From: Nocardioides sp. TF02-7
GTDB lineage: Bacteria; Actinomycetota; Actinomycetes; Propionibacteriales; Nocardioidaceae
Reading direction: 5' to 3'
NCBI RefSeq assembly: GCF_022437945.1
Contig: NZ_CP092535.1
Coordinates: forward strand, 1,054,001 to 1,118,000
Length of the DNA: 64,000 nt
A program made the translations under genes and the position numbers. Below are positions 1 through 9,045 of this stretch, piece by piece (the first letter of the stretch is position 1; every line of letters begins with the position of its first letter). Below the pieces are notes generated by a model, which saw only the letters and a list, made by a program, of their open reading frames with translations, was not told the origin of the DNA and made no database searches.

Positions 1-724
1 CGGGCTGGTGAACCGCACCCGCTCCAGCCCCTCGATCGTCGCCGCAGGCGTGGAGCAGCTTGGAGAACGCCTGCCGGTCGCCGAACTCGACGCCGTAGCT
101 GTTGACGTTCTGCCCGAGCAGCGTGACCTCCGAGACGCCCTCGGCGACCAGCGCCTCCACCTCGGCCAGGATCTCCCCGGGCCGGCGGTCCTTCTCCTTG
201 CCGCGCAGGCTGGGGACGATGCAGAACGTGCAGGTGTTGTTGCAGCCGACGCTCACCGACACCCAGGCGGCGTACGCCGACTCCCGCTTGGTCGGCAGCG
301 TCGACGGGAACACCTCGAGCGACTCGAGGATCTCGACCTGCGCCTCCTCCTGCACCCGGGCCCGCTCGAGCAGCACCGGCAGCGACCCGATGTTGTGGGT
401 GCCGAACACGACGTCGACCCACGGCGCCTTCCGGGTGATCGTGCTGCGGTCCTTCTGGGCGAGGCAGCCGCCGACCGCGATCTGCATGCCGGGCCGCTTC
501 GCCTTGACCGGCGCCAGGTGCCCGAGGTTGCCGTAGAGCCGGTTGTCGGCGTTCTCCCGCACCGCGCAGGTGTTGAACACCACCACGTCGGCCGTCTCGC
601 CCTCGGGCGCGGCGACGTAGCCCGCGTCCTCCAGCAGCCCGGAGAGGCGCTCGGAGTCGTGGACGTTCATCTGGCACCCGTAGGTGCGGACCTGGTAGGT
701 GCGGGGCAGGGCGGTGCTGGTCAT
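1..724 (-). CDS. miaB: MiaB, tRNA 2-methylthio-N6-dimethylallyladenosine synthase (3' end cut by window)
   Basis: Radical-SAM methylthiotransferase that adds the 2-methylthio group to i6A37 in tRNAs reading UNN codons. The start is ATG at 724. The N-terminal UPF0004 domain opens with [12 protein letters not shown] and has the further cysteines FNTCAV and GGCLAQ, the ligands of the auxiliary cluster. The radical-SAM motif CNNTCTFC follows at about residue 155, then a family-typical [10 protein letters not shown]. The C-terminal part and TRAM domain lie outside the window. Near base 36 one extra base breaks the frame; without it the text continues as [12 protein letters not shown], as expected. 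Identification is firm. Confidence 0.93.
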   Translation of the reverse strand, partial: MTSTALPRTYQVRTYGCQMNVHDSERLSGLLEDAGYVAAPEGETADVVVFNTCAVRENADNRLYGNLGHLAPVKAKRPGMQIAVGGCLAQKDRSTITRKAPWVDVVFGTHNIGSLPVLLERARVQEEAQVEILESLEVFPSTLPTKRESAYAAWVSVSVGCNNTCTFCIVPSLRGKEKDRRPGEILAEVEALVAEGVSEVTLLGQNVNSYGVEFGDRQAFSKLLHACGDDRGAGAGAVHQP

Positions 725-765
725 GACCGGTCCAGGGTACGGCGGCCGGCCGCTGGGCGAAGAAC

Positions 766-1911
766 TCAGCCCGGCTGCGCGGGGTCGAGGTGCCCCGACG
801 CGATCTGCTCGCCGAGACGCTCGAGCAGGGGACCGGGCTCTGCGATGCAGCGATCGACGTCCGGCTCGAGGTCGAGCAGCGCGTGGGCGGTCCCGATGCC
901 CGCGGCGCGCAGGTCCGCGTCGGGCACGGCGAGCCGGCCGCAGACCGCGACGACCGACGCGCCCGCTCGTCGCGCCCGGGCGGCGACCCCGACCGGAGCC
1001 TTGCCGTGCAGGCTCTGCTCGTCGAGCGCTCCCTCGCCGGTGACGACCAGGTCGCAGCCGGCCACGGCATCGTCGAAGCCCACCAGGTCGAGGACCAGGT
1101 CGATCCCGGGCCGCAGCGTGGCGCCGAGCACGGCCACCGCGGCGAACCCGACGCCTCCGGCGGCGCCGGCGCCGGCGGTCGCCCGCCGGTCGGCGCCGGT
1201 CGCCTCCGCCACCAGGTCGGCCCAGTGGTCGAGCGCGCCGTCGAGCAGCACGATGTCGCCGGATCCTGCGCCCTTCTGCGGCCCGTAGACGTGCGCCGCC
1301 CCGGTCGGGCCGGTCAGCGGGTTGTCGACGTCGCACGCCACGACGAGCTCCGCCGAGAGGAGCGCCGGGTGCAGCCCGGCCAGGTCCAGGCGCTCCACGT
1401 CGCGCAGGGCGGCGCCACCCTCGGCGACCGGACGGCCGTCGGCTCCGAGCACCCGAGCACCGAGGGCCCGCAGCAGGCCGGCACCGCCGTCGGTGCTGGC
1501 GCTCCCGCCGATCCCCACGACCAACCGGCGGCAGCCGGCGCCGAGCGCGGCCGCGACCACCTCGCCGAGGCCGCGCGAGGAAGCCCCGAGCGGATCGGGC
1601 CGGCCGCCGGGGAGGCGATCGAGCCCGCAGGCGTCGGCCATCTCGACCACGGCGGTGTCGTCGTGCCGCCCGTACGCCGTCCGCACCGGAGCCCCGGTCG
1701 GGCCGGCGACCGTGACCTCGACCCGGTCGAAGCCGGCGGCCAGCGCCGCGGCGAGAGTGCCGTCGCCGCCGTCGGCGACCGGCAGGCAGCGGACCTCGGC
1801 ATCCGGACGTGCGCGGCCGACGCCCCGCGCGACCGCCGCGGCGACGCCCGCCGCGTCGAGCGATCCCTTGAACTTGTCGGGTGCCACCAGCACCCGCGGC
1901 GCCCGGGTCAT
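766..1911 (-). CDS. Glycerate kinase (GlxK/GarK family)
   Basis: A 381-residue kinase of the glycerate kinase type 1 family, which phosphorylates D-glycerate with ATP and feeds lower glycolysis. It begins [11 protein letters not shown] and has the family blocks [30 protein letters not shown] and [10 protein letters not shown]. Length is normal. The ATG at 1911 overlaps the stop of the upstream LacI-family gene by four bases, so the two are co-transcribed and probably translationally coupled. Because the regulator faces a sugar-import and oxidation operon, glycerate is probably a product of that route; this is inference. A much longer upstream extension of the frame is a shadow of the regulator. 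Confidence 0.92.
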   Translation of the reverse strand: MTRAPRVLVAPDKFKGSLDAAGVAAAVARGVGRARPDAEVRCLPVADGGDGTLAAALAAGFDRVEVTVAGPTGAPVRTAYGRHDDTAVVEMADACGLDRLPGGRPDPLGASSRGLGEVVAAALGAGCRRLVVGIGGSASTDGGAGLLRALGARVLGADGRPVAEGGAALRDVERLDLAGLHPALLSAELVVACDVDNPLTGPTGAAHVYGPQKGAGSGDIVLLDGALDHWADLVAEATGADRRATAGAGAAGGVGFAAVAVLGATLRPGIDLVLDLVGFDDAVAGCDLVVTGEGALDEQSLHGKAPVGVAARARRAGASVVAVCGRLAVPDADLRAAGIGTAHALLDLEPDVDRCIAEPGPLLERLGEQIASGHLDPAQPG

Positions 1912-2939
1912 GCGGGGGGCGGGGCGGTCGAGTCGCGGACGACGAGATCGGCCCCGGCGACCCGGCGCCGGGGCCGCACGGCCGGGTCGCGCAGCGCGAG
2001 CTCGAGCGCCTGCTCCCCCATGTCGACCATCGGGAGCCGCACGGTCGTCAGCGACGGCGCCAGGTCCTGCGCCACGGTCACGTCGTCGAAGCCGGCGACC
2101 GAGACCTGCTCCGGCACCCGGATGCCGCGGGCGCGCAGCACCGACAGGATGCCGATGGCCATGTCGTCGTTGAGCGCCAGCACCGCGGTCACCTCGGGAT
2201 GGTCGGCCAGGATCCGCTCCGCGGCGAGCTTGCCGCCCGCACGGGTGAACTCGGCCTCGACGACCGGCACCCCGGAGAAGTCGAGCCCCGCGCCGGCGAA
2301 CGCCTCCGCCACGCCGGCCAGCCGGTCGACGATCGTCGTCAGCTGCCGGGAGCCGGTGGCGATGGCCATCCGGCGGTGGCCGAGGTCGAGCAGGTGCTCC
2401 GCGACCGCGCGCCCGCCCCCGACGTTGTCGGGGAGCACGGCGTCGACACCCAGGTGGTGTCGTCCGATGACCGCGACCCGGCCGCCGGCGGCCCGGTAGG
2501 CCTGGAGGTCCGACTTGGCCGCCGCCTGCAGGGCGGGGTCGACGAAGCCGGAGCCCGCGACCACGATGGCGCCGACCCGGTTGGCGACGAGCATCCGGAT
2601 CTGGTCGAGCTCGCGCTCGGAGTCGCGCCCGGTGTGGCAGATCTGGACGGTGAGGCCCTCCCGTGCCCCGACCCGCAGCACCCCGGTGGCGATCTCGGCG
2701 AAGTAAGGGTCGCCGATCTCGTGCACGACGAGCCCGACCGAGCGCGAGGTTCCCGCCGCCAGGCTGCGGGCGTGGACGTTGGCGACGTAGCCCATCTGCC
2801 GGGCCACCTCCCGCACCCGCTCGGCCACGGCCTCGCTGACTCCCGGCGCCCCGGACAGGCTCCGCGACGCCGTGGCGATCGACACCCCGGCCTCCGTCGC
2901 GACGTCCTGCAGCCGCAGCGTCGTCCTGTTCCTCTCCAC
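1908..2939 (-). CDS. LacI-family transcriptional regulator
   Basis: A DNA-binding regulator of about 343 residues. The N-terminal HTH reads [21 protein letters not shown], followed by the hinge [11 protein letters not shown] and a periplasmic-binding-like effector domain ending in the dimer-interface region ([18 protein letters not shown]). I prefer the GTG at 2939 because an AGGGGA ribosome site lies about six bases upstream of it and directly abuts the alternative GTG at 2945. It is divergent from livK and very likely binds the tandem AAGCGCTT operators at 3026-3049. The ligand is unknown but probably a sugar or sugar acid imported by the neighbouring operon. Confidence 0.93.
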   Translation of the reverse strand: MERNRTTLRLQDVATEAGVSIATASRSLSGAPGVSEAVAERVREVARQMGYVANVHARSLAAGTSRSVGLVVHEIGDPYFAEIATGVLRVGAREGLTVQICHTGRDSERELDQIRMLVANRVGAIVVAGSGFVDPALQAAAKSDLQAYRAAGGRVAVIGRHHLGVDAVLPDNVGGGRAVAEHLLDLGHRRMAIATGSRQLTTIVDRLAGVAEAFAGAGLDFSGVPVVEAEFTRAGGKLAAERILADHPEVTAVLALNDDMAIGILSVLRARGIRVPEQVSVAGFDDVTVAQDLAPSLTTVRLPMVDMGEQALELALRDPAVRPRRRVAGADLVVRDSTAPPPA

Positions 2940-2991
2940 GCACACTCCCCTGCTGCTGGCTCGGCTGTCCGGGTTCGGCCGCCTGTGACCC

Positions 2992-3021
2992 TTGCCACAG
3001 CCGCCCGGCCGTGCTTAGAGT
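2992..3021 (+). promoter_or_regulatory. Candidate promoter of the liv-sugar operon
   Basis: TTGCCA at 2992-2997 and TAGAGT at 3016-3021 are separated by 18 bases and fit a sigma-70-type promoter. The predicted start would fall at the beginning of the LacI-type operator pair, so a bound repressor would block initiation. The boxes are read by eye only. Confidence 0.45.
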
Positions 3022-3025
3022 ACCA

Positions 3026-3049
3026 GAAAGCGCTTACGAAAGCGCTTAC
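3026..3049 (+). promoter_or_regulatory. Tandem LacI-family operators
   Basis: The 12-mer GAAAGCGCTTAC is repeated perfectly twice, back to back, at 3026-3037 and 3038-3049. Each copy contains the palindrome AAGCGCTT, a half-site arrangement typical of LacI/GalR-family operators. The pair lies between the divergent LacI gene and livK, just downstream of the candidate -10 box, so repression of livK is the likely effect. Confidence 0.8.
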
Positions 3050-3070
3050 GTCCGCACCTCGAGGAGCGTC

Positions 3071-4294
3071 ATGAAGGTTCCGACCACCCTGCGCATCTCT
3101 GCCGCCGCGATCGTCGGCAGCCTCGCCCTCACCGGCTGCATCAGCGGCGGGGCCGACGACGGCGGCGACGACGACGACACGATCGACATCGGCATCTCCC
3201 TGCCCCTCACGGGCGACTTCTCCGAGCCCGGCAAGGGCGTGGAGCGGGGCTACGAGGCATGGGCCGCGTACGTCAACGAGAACGGCGGCCTGTTGGGCAA
3301 GCAGGTCGAGCTCACCATCCTCGACGACCAGTCGAACGCCGACCGGGTCGCCTCTGACTACGAGAAGCTGATCAACCAGGACGGCGTCGACCTGGTCTTC
3401 GGCCCGTTCTCGACCCGGCTGGTGATCCCGGCCGCGCAGGTCGCCCAGGACTACGGGTTCCTGTTCGTCGAGCCCGCGGGCGCCGCCCCGGAGGTGTTCG
3501 AGCAGGGCTTCGACAACCTCTTCTACGCCGCGCCCGCCGTCGCCGACGACCACTACGACCACCTCGCCGACTACATCGAGCAGATGCCCGCCGGCCAGCG
3601 GCCCGAGACCGCCGCGGTGGCGTCGATGGACGACCCGTTCGCCATGGGCACGGCGTACGGACTGCGGGACCGGCTGGAGGAGATGGGCGTCCGGCTCGTC
3701 GTCGACGAGGTCTACCCGCCCAACACCACCGACTTCAGCAGCATCGCGGCCAAGATCGCCAACAGCGACGCCGACATCGTCATCGGCGGCACGCAGTACC
3801 AGGACGCGGTCAACCTGATCATCGCGCTGCAGCAGCTCGACTACCAGCCGAAGATGGCCGCGTTCTCGACCGCGCCGACCAACCCGGAGTTCCCGGAGGC
3901 AATCGGCGAGCAGACCGAGGGCATCCTCTCCCCCACGGGCTACACGCCCGAGGCGCCGTTCCCGGCGAACCAGGAGTTCGTCGAGTTCTACACCGAGATG
4001 CACGGCAACCCACCGGGTGAGGACGAGGCCAACGCCTGGAGCACCGGCGAGGTCGTCGCCGCGGCCGTCGAGGCCGTCGGCTGCGCCGATCCCGACCCGG
4101 AGTGCCAGCAGGAGCTGATCGACTGGCTGCACGAGAACGAGGTCGACACGGTCGTCGGGCCGCTGTCGTGGGACGAGACCGGCAAGCCGCAGGGCGCGCA
4201 CCTGATCCAGCAGTACGTCGACGGCGAGATCCGCATCGTGCTGCCCGAGGACCAGGCCGAGGCGGACATCGTCCCGGTCAAGCCCGAGTGGTGA
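3071..4294 (+). CDS. Substrate-binding lipoprotein of Liv-type ABC importer
   Basis: A 407-residue solute-binding protein of the hydrophobic amino-acid/amide (LivK) family. The signal peptide ends in the lipobox LTGC at residues 20-23, and an Asp/Gly-rich linker precedes the domain that opens ISLPLTGDFSEPG. Later blocks such as ELTILDDQSN, DLVFGPFST and NEYPPNTT-like VYPPNTTDFS are typical. The start at 3071 is chosen for the good signal peptide and for GAGGAG upstream. It is the first gene of the operon repressed by the LacI protein. Because the following genes are sugar enzymes, the ligand may be a sugar or sugar acid, not a branched-chain amino acid; this is inference. Confidence 0.93.
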   Translation: MKVPTTLRISAAAIVGSLALTGCISGGADDGGDDDDTIDIGISLPLTGDFSEPGKGVERGYEAWAAYVNENGGLLGKQVELTILDDQSNADRVASDYEKLINQDGVDLVFGPFSTRLVIPAAQVAQDYGFLFVEPAGAAPEVFEQGFDNLFYAAPAVADDHYDHLADYIEQMPAGQRPETAAVASMDDPFAMGTAYGLRDRLEEMGVRLVVDEVYPPNTTDFSSIAAKIANSDADIVIGGTQYQDAVNLIIALQQLDYQPKMAAFSTAPTNPEFPEAIGEQTEGILSPTGYTPEAPFPANQEFVEFYTEMHGNPPGEDEANAWSTGEVVAAAVEAVGCADPDPECQQELIDWLHENEVDTVVGPLSWDETGKPQGAHLIQQYVDGEIRIVLPEDQAEADIVPVKPEW

Positions 4295-4326
4295 CCCGGA
4301 AGCCCGGAAGGAGAGCCTGACTCCCC

Positions 4327-5205
4327 ATGTCCCTGCTCCTGCAGAGCATCGTGCTCGGCGTGCTGCTGGGAGGGCTGTACGCCCTCCTCGCGGCCGGCCT
4401 CACGCTCTACTTCGGCGTGATGCGGGTGGTGATGATCGCCCACTCCGCGTTCCTCATCCTCGCCGCCTACCTCGCCTGGTGGTTCTCCACCGAGACCGGG
4501 ATCGACCCGCTCGTCTCGCTGGTCGCCACCGTCCCGCTGTTCTTCCTCGTCGGCGTCGGCATGCAGCGCCTGCTGATCGCGCGGCTCCGGCCGGCGACGA
4601 TGACGATGATGTCGGTGCTGCTGACCTTCGCCATCGCGCTCACCATCGAGGGGCTGCTCGGCTACGTCTTCACCGGCACGCAGCGACGGGTGCGCCTGTC
4701 CTACGGCGGCGGCGACTTCGAGGTCCTCGGCGCCAACATCGCGGTGGTGAAGCTGATCGCGTTCGGGCTCGCGGCTGCGTCGCTGCTCGCCCTGTTCCTG
4801 GTCCTCACGAGGACCAAGTTCGGACAGGCGCTCCGGGCGACGATCCAGCACCCCGAGGCCGCCCGGCTGGTCGGCATCAACACCGAGCGGATCGCCGGCT
4901 ACGGCTTCGGGATCGGCCTCGCCACCGCCGCGGTCGGCGGCACCGCGCTCTCCCTGGACTCCACGATCTACCCGTCGCTGCACTGGCACTGGATCGGCCC
5001 GCTGATGGCGATCATCGTCGTCGGCGGCCTGGGCAGCATCCCGGGCGCGGCGATCGCTGCGATGGTGCTCGGGCTCGGTCAGAGCCTGCTCCAGATCCCG
5101 CTCGGCACCACGTGGGCGCAGACGTTCTTCTACGTCGCGCTGTTCCTGACCCTGATGCTCCGCCCGCAAGGATTCTTCGGAGGTCGTCTTGCCCAGCGCT
5201 TCTGA
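4327..5205 (+). CDS. Liv-type ABC importer permease (LivH-like)
   Basis: A 292-residue inner-membrane permease of the LivH family, about eight hydrophobic segments, beginning LLLQSIVLGVLLGGLYALLA. It carries the conserved loop LRATIQHPEAARLVGIN, the coupling segment, and the family-typical end region GGLGSIPGA. AAGGAGAG precedes the ATG. The 3' end overlaps livM by 17 bases. It should form the membrane channel with LivM, energised by LivG and LivF. Confidence 0.93.
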   Translation: MSLLLQSIVLGVLLGGLYALLAAGLTLYFGVMRVVMIAHSAFLILAAYLAWWFSTETGIDPLVSLVATVPLFFLVGVGMQRLLIARLRPATMTMMSVLLTFAIALTIEGLLGYVFTGTQRRVRLSYGGGDFEVLGANIAVVKLIAFGLAAASLLALFLVLTRTKFGQALRATIQHPEAARLVGINTERIAGYGFGIGLATAAVGGTALSLDSTIYPSLHWHWIGPLMAIIVVGGLGSIPGAAIAAMVLGLGQSLLQIPLGTTWAQTFFYVALFLTLMLRPQGFFGGRLAQRF

Positions 5206-6313
5206 CACCGTGCGCGCCCCGCGCGCCGGCCTCGCCACCGCGCTCAAGGCCGTCGGCCTGCTCGCCCTGGTGGTCGCGGTGGTCACGTTCCCGATGCTCG
5301 CCGCCAACCCGTTCATCCTGTCCGTCGGCGTCGTGATCATGAGCTACGCCGTGCTCGCGACGTCGTGGAACTTCGTCGGCGGCTTCACCGGCTACATGTC
5401 GCTCGGCCACGCGTCGTACTCCGGCCTCGGCGGCTACGCGACCGGCCTGCTGGTCATCCACACCGGCATCAACCCCTGGCTCGCCCTGCTCGCGGGTGGA
5501 CTCCTGGTCGCCGTGGTGGCGGTCCCGGTCGGCATCGCCAGCCTGCGGGTGCGCGGCGCCTCGTTCGTGATCGTCTCGATCGCCCTGGTGCTGATCATGC
5601 TGCTCGTCTTCCAGTCGTGGAGCGAGCTCACCGGCGGCTCCAACGGACTGCGGGTCCCGCGGCCGTTCGGCCCCGACGTGCTCCGACCCGAGCAGCACGA
5701 GCGGTTCTTCTACATCCACGCCGGCCTGCTGGCGGTCGCGCTGCTGCTGTGGTGGGTCATCGACCGCTCCCGGTTCGGCATCGGCCTCAAGGCGATCCGT
5801 GAGGACGAGGACAAGGCGCAGGCGCTGGGCGTGCCCACCTTCTCCTACAAGCTGGTGGCGTTCGTCATCTCGGCGTTCTTCACGGCGCTGGGCGGCGGCC
5901 TGTACGCGCTGTGGTTCGGGTTCCTGGACCCGATCTTCCAGTTCTCGATCCTGGTCGGCGCCTACATGGTCCTGATGAGCCTCCTCGGCGGCATCCGCAG
6001 TCTCTTCGGCCCGTTGCTGGGCGCGGTGATCGTCGGTTACGCACTGGAGTTCTTCAAGGCCGAGTACGGCGACACCCAGTTCCACCTGGTCGCGCTCGGC
6101 CTGCTGCTCGGCATCGTCGTGCTGTTCATGCCCGACGGGATCATCCCCGCGCTCACCGGCCTGGTGAAGCGCTTCACGCCGCAGGCCTCCTCGATCCGCG
6201 AAGTCACCCAGGCCGAGCTGGCCGAGCAGCGGCGGCTCGGCCAGGCGGGCGAGGAGCCACCGGGCGGCCCGGGCGACACCGCCCGCAACGTCGCGGAAGG
6301 AGCGCGGTCGTGA
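5189..6313 (+). CDS. Liv-type ABC importer permease (LivM-like)
   Basis: A 374-residue permease, partner of LivH. It contains the diagnostic LivM stretch SWNFVGGFTGYMSLGHA and the loop LKAIREDEDKAQALGVPT, followed by GGLYALWFGF. The start is TTG at 5189, supported by CGGAGG a few bases upstream and the overlap with livH. The C-terminal tail of about 50 residues is polar and may be cytoplasmic. The stop overlaps the GTG start of livG by four bases. Confidence 0.92.
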   Translation: MPSASDTVRAPRAGLATALKAVGLLALVVAVVTFPMLAANPFILSVGVVIMSYAVLATSWNFVGGFTGYMSLGHASYSGLGGYATGLLVIHTGINPWLALLAGGLLVAVVAVPVGIASLRVRGASFVIVSIALVLIMLLVFQSWSELTGGSNGLRVPRPFGPDVLRPEQHERFFYIHAGLLAVALLLWWVIDRSRFGIGLKAIREDEDKAQALGVPTFSYKLVAFVISAFFTALGGGLYALWFGFLDPIFQFSILVGAYMVLMSLLGGIRSLFGPLLGAVIVGYALEFFKAEYGDTQFHLVALGLLLGIVVLFMPDGIIPALTGLVKRFTPQASSIREVTQAELAEQRRLGQAGEEPPGGPGDTARNVAEGARS

Positions 6314-7093
6314 CCACCACCCAACACCAGACCGGCGGGTCGACCCCCGCCGAGCCGGCCGAGGTCGGCCTCGCCACCGAGGGCCTGAGCAAGGCGTTCG
6401 GCGGCGTCCAGGCCGTCGACGACGCGACCGTGCGCTTCCACCACGGCAAGGTCAACGCGCTGATCGGTCCCAACGGCTCGGGCAAGACGACCTTCTTCAA
6501 CTGCGTCACCGGCATGATCCGGCCCGACGCCGGCGCCGTCTCCTACCGCGGGCGTGACGTCACCGGGAGGGCCCCGCACCGGATCGCACGGGCGGGGGAT
6601 CGGCCGCAGCTTCCAGCTCTGCCGGGTCTTCCCTCGGATGACCGTGCTGGAGAACGTGCTCGCGGCCGTGCGCCCCGGCGGCCTGTCGCGGATGCTCACC
6701 TCCGCCCACCACGCGGACGACGTCGAACGGGCCCGCGAGCTGCTCACCCGGGTCGGCATCGAGCACCTGGAGCGGGCCGAGGCCCGCGACATCTCCTACG
6801 GCCAGCAGAAGCTGCTCGAGCTCGCCGGCGTGCTGATGGCCGACCCGGAGACGATCATGCTCGACGAGCCGGCCGGCGGGGTGAACCCCGCGCTCATCGA
6901 CCGCATCGCCGGTCTGGTGCGCTCCCTCAACGCGGAGGGCCGGACGTTTGTCGTCGTCGAGCACAACATGGAGCTCGTCATGAGCCTGTCCGACCACGTC
7001 GTCGTCTTCGACCGCGGTCGACCGATCTGCGAGGGCCCGCCCTCGGTCGTGCAGAACGACCCCCGAGTCCTGGAGGCCTACCTTGGCATCTGA
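6310..7093 (+). CDS. Liv-type ABC importer ATP-binding protein (LivG-like), frame broken once
   Basis: ATPase of the Liv importer, about 260 residues after correction. The Walker A motif is GPNGSGKTT near residue 55; further on come IGRSFQLCRVFPRMTV (Q-loop), SYGQQKLLELAG (signature), MLDEPAGGVNP (Walker B) and VVEHNM (H-loop). One extra G in the run at 6594-6598 splits the frame; removing it joins HRIARAG to IGRSFQ. The GTG start at 6310 overlaps livM. I regard the break as an assembly error and the gene as functional. Confidence 0.9.
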
Positions 7094-7830
7094 GTACCTG
7101 CTCGAGCTCGACGACATCGAGGCCGGCTACGGACGCGCCGCCCTGGTGCTGCGGGGGCTGACGGTCAAGGTGCCGCCCGGCACGATCGTCTGCCTGGTCG
7201 GCCCCAACGGCGCCGGCAAGTCCACCGTGCTCAAGGTCGCCAGCGGGATGCTGCCGCCCAGGGCCGGCACCATCCGGGTCGCAGGCACCGACGTGACCGG
7301 GTGCAACCCGCAGAAGATGCTGGCCGCCGGTCTCTCCCACGTGCTGCAGGGCCACAGCGTGTTCAAGGAGATGACCGTCGAGGAGAACGTCCTCCTCGGC
7401 GCCTACTCCCTGGGCGACAAGGCGGAGATCGCCCAGCGGATCGACTTCGTCAAGGGGGCTCTTCCCCGTCGTCGCCGACCGCTGGGACGCGCTCGCCGGC
7501 GCCCTCTCCGGCGGCCAGCAGAAGCAGGTGGAGTTCGCCCGCTCGCTGATGGTCAGCCCCCAGGTGGTGCTGCTCGACGAGCCGTCGATGGGCCTGGACC
7601 CCAAGGCGACCGCCACCGTGTTCGAGCAGGTGGTGCGGATGCGCGACGCCGGCACCGCCGTCCTGCTCGTCGAGCAGAACGCCCGCCGGGCGCTGGAGAC
7701 CGCCGACCTCGGCTGCGTGCTCGACCTGGGCCGCGTCCACATCTCCGGCCCCGCGCCCGAGCTGCTGGCCGACCCGCAGCTCGCCGAGCTCTACCTCGGT
7801 GGCCGGCCCGCGACCAGCCCGACCCTCTGA
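7083..7830 (+). CDS. Liv-type ABC importer ATP-binding protein (LivF-like), frame broken once
   Basis: Second ATPase of the importer, about 248 residues after correction. It shows Walker A GPNGAGKST, the LivF-typical VLQGHSVFKEMTVEENV, signature ALSGGQQKQVEFARSL, Walker B VLLDEPSMGLDP and H-loop switch LVEQNA. The start is TTG at 7083, inside the end of livG. An extra G in the run at 7454-7458 shifts the frame; with it removed the text reads FVKGLFPVVADRWDALAGALSGG. The stop is at 7830, 69 bases before the next gene. Confidence 0.9.
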
Positions 7831-7835
7831 CCTAC

Positions 7836-7868
7836 CCAGCCGACCGATCCAGCCGACCGATCCAGCCG
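7836..7868 (+). repeat. Short 13-bp tandem repeat in the livF-oxidoreductase gap
   Basis: CCAGCCGACCGAT occurs twice in a row (7836-7848, 7849-7861) with a partial third copy CCAGCC. It lies in the 69-base gap inside the operon. No function is evident; it is too GC-rich for a promoter. Confidence 0.7.
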
Positions 7869-7899
7869 GTCGACCAGCCCGCGACACGACGAGGACCCC

Positions 7900-9045
7900 A
7901 TGCCCGACACCACGTACCGCATCCTGATGAACGGCGTCACCGGCCGGATGGGCTACCGACAGCACCTCCTCCGCTCGATCCTCGCGATCCGCGAGGACGG
8001 TGGGATCGTGCTCCCCGCCGGTGGCCGGCTGCAGGTCGAGCCGGTCCTGATCGGGCGGAACGCCGACAAGGTCGCCCGGCTCGCCGGGCAGCACGGCGTC
8101 AGCGACTGGACCACCGACCTCGACGAGGCACTGGCCGACGACCCCGCCCCCATCTACTTCGACGCCCAGGTCACCAGCGAGCGGAAGAAGGCGATCCTCA
8201 AGGCCGCCGCCGCCGGCAAGCACGTGTTCACGGAGAAGCCGATCGCGGAGTCGGTCGACGAGGGCCTCGAGCTGGTGGAGGCCGCCGAACGGCACGGCAT
8301 CATCAACGGCGTCGTCCACGACAAGCTCTACCTGCCCGGCCTGATGAAGCTCAAGCGGCTGGTCGACGGTGGGTTCTTCGGCCGGATCCTCTCCGTGCGG
8401 GGAGAGTTCGGCTACTGGGTGTTCGAGGGCGACTACCTCCCCGCCCAGCGGCCGAGCTGGAACTACCGCGCCGAGGACGGCGGCGGGATGGTGCTCGACA
8501 TGTTCTGCCACTGGAACTACGTGCTGGAGAACCTCTTCGGCCGGGTCGAGGCGGTCACCGCGAAGGCGGTCACCCACATCCCCGAGCGCTGGGACGAGGA
8601 CGGCCGGAGGTACGACGCCACCGCCGACGACGCGGCGTACGCGATCTTCGAGCTCGAGGGCGGCGTGATTGCGCAGGTGAACTCCTCGTGGGCCGTGCGG
8701 GTCGAGCGGAAGGAGCTCGTGGAGTTCCAGGTCGACGGGACCCACGGCTCCGCCGTCGCCGGGCTGTTCGGCTGCCGGGTCCAGCCGCGGGAGCTGACGC
8801 CGATGCCGGTGTGGAACCCCGACGTGCCGACCAGCGAGGACTTCCGCGCACAGTGGGCCGAGGTTCCGGACAACCAGCAGTTCGGCAACGGCTTCCGCGC
8901 GCAGTGGGAGCAGTTCCTGCTCGACGTCCACCACGGGCGGCCACACCCCTACGACTTCGCCGCGGGCGTCCGGGGTCTCGAGCTCGTCGACGCCGGGTTG
9001 CGGTCCTCCGCCGAGGGCCGCCGCGTGGAGATGCCGGCCCGATGA
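7900..9045 (+). CDS. Gfo/Idh/MocA family sugar dehydrogenase
   Basis: A 381-residue NAD(P)-dependent oxidoreductase. The Rossmann start LMNGVTGRMGYRQHL replaces the usual GxGxxG-like loop, and the diagnostic EKP triad is present (HVFTEKPIAE, about residue 110). A conserved HDK and a later DMFCHWNYVLENLF fit the substrate-side helix with a catalytic histidine. Such enzymes oxidise a sugar hydroxyl, often at C1, C2 or C3. It is the first catabolic enzyme after the importer and overlaps the DUF993 gene by ATGA, so it probably acts on the imported compound. The exact substrate cannot be told. Confidence 0.88.
   Translation: MPDTTYRILMNGVTGRMGYRQHLLRSILAIREDGGIVLPAGGRLQVEPVLIGRNADKVARLAGQHGVSDWTTDLDEALADDPAPIYFDAQVTSERKKAILKAAAAGKHVFTEKPIAESVDEGLELVEAAERHGIINGVVHDKLYLPGLMKLKRLVDGGFFGRILSVRGEFGYWVFEGDYLPAQRPSWNYRAEDGGGMVLDMFCHWNYVLENLFGRVEAVTAKAVTHIPERWDEDGRRYDATADDAAYAIFELEGGVIAQVNSSWAVRVERKELVEFQVDGTHGSAVAGLFGCRVQPRELTPMPVWNPDVPTSEDFRAQWAEVPDNQQFGNGFRAQWEQFLLDVHHGRPHPYDFAAGVRGLELVDAGLRSSAEGRRVEMPAR

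Noticed and set aside
6310..7830. livG and livF as decayed pseudogenes or programmed frameshifts
   Set aside because: Each break is one extra G in a G5 run with no slippery-site or downstream structure, and the same error recurs in unrelated genes.
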